Shown here: positions 4,561 through 5,765 of the stretch, in pieces
Numbering within the stretch: the first letter of the stretch is position 1
Layout: each line of letters opens with the position of its first letter
Source: an uncultured Treponema sp.
Lineage (GTDB): Bacteria; Spirochaetota; Spirochaetia; Treponematales; Treponemataceae
DNA: 5,765 nucleotides
Direction of reading: 5' to 3'
Assembly (NCBI GenBank): GCA_937891125.1
Contig: CALAEZ010000334.1
Coordinates: forward strand, 1-5,765
Position numbers and translations under genes: made by a program
The notes under the pieces: model-generated
What the model saw: the letters and a program-made list of their open reading frames with translations, nothing else
Told to the model about the DNA's origin: nothing
Databases searched by the model: none

Positions 4561-5765
4561 TTAAAGCTCCGTTGTTGCCGGGTAATAATGCGTTTCTATT
4601 TTGACGAGTGCATCTGCCGCCTGTTCTATGCTCTTGTATTCGCCCATGCCAACGCGGGCAAAAATGTTGTCGCCCATGAGCTCGGCGTCGGTGCAAACGG
4701 GCACCTTTCCGGTAATGTCAGCAATGGAGCACTTGTAGCGCGACCATGCTTCATTGGTTGCCTGTCCGCCCGAAAGCGTCATCATATCGGGCAGCGGCAC
4801 GGCTTCTTCTGCTTTGCCCTCAGGAGTAACAACGTGCGTCCGAAATGCCGCATACGTAAGCGTGGCGACCGCCGCTTTTACCTCCTGTGCAAGCTTTACA
4901 ATCAGATCGCGCCCCTCTACTGCAAGCGGAATGGGAAGGTGCCCGCCGCCGTTTGCGATTATTTCGTCTGTGAGCGCCTGATTTGAATAAGTTCGCTTTG
5001 TCTGGAACTGCACTTTTTCGCGGAAGGCGGCAAAACGGCTACCGCTTTCGGGAATCAGCATACTGGCGTTCCACAGCTTTGGTATAATTGACGGCAGCGT
5101 GCGAATGTTTTTGCCATACACGGGAACCGCTGTACACAGATTTATGCCTTCGCTTGAGCCGGCTCTATCATACATGTCGCCAGAACGGAGCGTGTTCGTG
5201 CCGACGAGTGCTGCTATAAAATCGGGTGCGCCACAAAAAACGCGTGTTCCCGCTTTTATGCCCGTAATCTGAGCGGCTTCTTTTGTAATTTTGCCTGCAA
5301 AGCACGCGGGTGAGGTAAAATGTGGCAGCTTGTTCATTTCTTCTGCCGTAAAGCCGGCTTCTGCAAGCATGGAATCAGTCCAGTAGTAGTCGGTGTAGCG
5401 TGTTTCAGGCAGAATGGTGAGCGGATTATCAGTCAGCTGCCAGAGCAAGTATTCAGGGCCGCTAAAAATGTAGCGGTCGTTTTTCCAGGCGGCAGGAAAC
5501 TTTTGCTTAAAGGCGAGTAGACGCGGTATAAAAAGCGATTTTTCGTAGGATGGCGCTGCCATAATGGGCTGTTCTGCCGGTGCATTCCAGATAAGCGTTT
5601 TTCCGCTTTCTGAAACAATGGTTGGCCCGTTTCCGCTTATGCAGACAGCGTGTATTTTTGGCTTAGAAAACGTAGCGACTGCGCGTGCAAGTGCATGTAT
5701 CCAGTTCTGTGCTGCATCGAAATCGTGGGGAATTTCCTGGCGACTGTAGCCAAGAATGTGAGACC
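4561..5765 (-). CDS. FGGY-family carbohydrate kinase, 5' end beyond the window
   Basis: An ATP-dependent sugar kinase of the FGGY family (xylulokinase/gluconokinase relatives), 400 residues visible. An internal ATG at 5562 gives a 333-residue frame, but the same frame stays open to the right edge and encodes 67 more residues with family motifs: HILGYSR, SGNGPTIV (about 43-50) and GKTLIWNAP (54-62). The true start is therefore past 5765, and the ATP-binding N-terminal strand (DxGTS-type) is missing. Numbered from Met at 5562, LFIPRLLAFK (10-19) and IFSGPEYLLWQLTD (32-45) are followed by GAPDFIAALVG (111-121) with catalytic base Asp114. DRAGSSEGIN is at 132-141 and the C-terminal ATP-domain motif SGGQATNEAW at 264-273. 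The stretch between Asp114 and SGGQ is about 30 residues shorter than in E. coli XylB, as I recall it. Substrate cannot be assigned. It is the upstream partner of the HAD phosphatase. Confidence 0.9.
   Translation of the reverse strand, partial: SHILGYSRQEIPHDFDAAQNWIHALARAVATFSKPKIHAVCISGNGPTIVSESGKTLIWNAPAEQPIMAAPSYEKSLFIPRLLAFKQKFPAAWKNDRYIFSGPEYLLWQLTDNPLTILPETRYTDYYWTDSMLAEAGFTAEEMNKLPHFTSPACFAGKITKEAAQITGIKAGTRVFCGAPDFIAALVGTNTLRSGDMYDRAGSSEGINLCTAVPVYGKNIRTLPSIIPKLWNASMLIPESGSRFAAFREKVQFQTKRTYSNQALTDEIIANGGGHLPIPLAVEGRDLIVKLAQEVKAAVATLTYAAFRTHVVTPEGKAEEAVPLPDMMTLSGGQATNEAWSRYKCSIADITGKVPVCTDAELMGDNIFARVGMGEYKSIEQAADALVKIETHYYPATTEL
4567..4570 (-). promoter_or_regulatory. Ribosome binding site of the HAD gene inside the kinase end
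   Basis: GGAG on the minus strand lies within the last codons of the kinase gene, six bases before the phosphatase ATG. It fixes that start and indicates coupled translation. Confidence 0.8.

Noticed and set aside
4468..4986. 172-residue open frame on the plus strand
   Set aside because: It runs opposite the kinase and phosphatase genes, both with clear family motifs, and has no ribosome binding site or recognisable content.

Overview
The window looks like a short assembled contig of ordinary bacterial chromosome, probably from a Treponema-like spirochaete. That placement is an inference from the gene set, the mid-range base composition (estimated by eye) and the resemblance of the small membrane protein at 2470-2763 to treponemal hypotheticals I remember; no search was run. 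The first 50 bases are not genomic. They match the Illumina P5/TruSeq universal adapter, so the left end is a library artefact and the first gene has no native upstream sequence.

Left part, plus strand: a complete-looking VanX-type D-Ala-D-Ala dipeptidase (51-680), then an intergenic region with a good sigma70-type promoter and a short leader, then a classical short-chain dehydrogenase/reductase (787-1560) closed by an intrinsic terminator (1593-1627). An extended -10 element directly after that terminator sits so close to the next start codon that the following transcript may be leaderless.

Middle part, plus strand: a four-gene run made of a 276-residue protein with faint class-III aminotransferase resemblance (1643-2473), an ATGA-overlapping small membrane protein (2470-2763), an ASCH-domain protein (2776-3231) and a four-helix membrane protein (3273-3674). 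It ends at a strong hairpin (3694-3731) that can terminate transcription from both sides.

Right part, minus strand: an FGGY-family sugar kinase cut by the right edge (4561 to beyond 5765), a HAD phosphatase whose ATG directly follows the kinase stop (3904-4560), and a tRNA-Arg(CCU) gene (3734-3807) with its own promoter. Kinase and phosphatase form a tightly coupled pair. No clear terminator lies between the phosphatase and the tRNA, so operon transcripts may run through the tRNA to the shared terminator.

No mobile element, CRISPR array, phage gene or recognisable new multi-gene system was found. The most useful points are the adapter, the truncated kinase whose apparent internal start is false, the degenerate aminotransferase-like protein, the possible leaderless start and the hairpin across a stop codon at 3220-3247.
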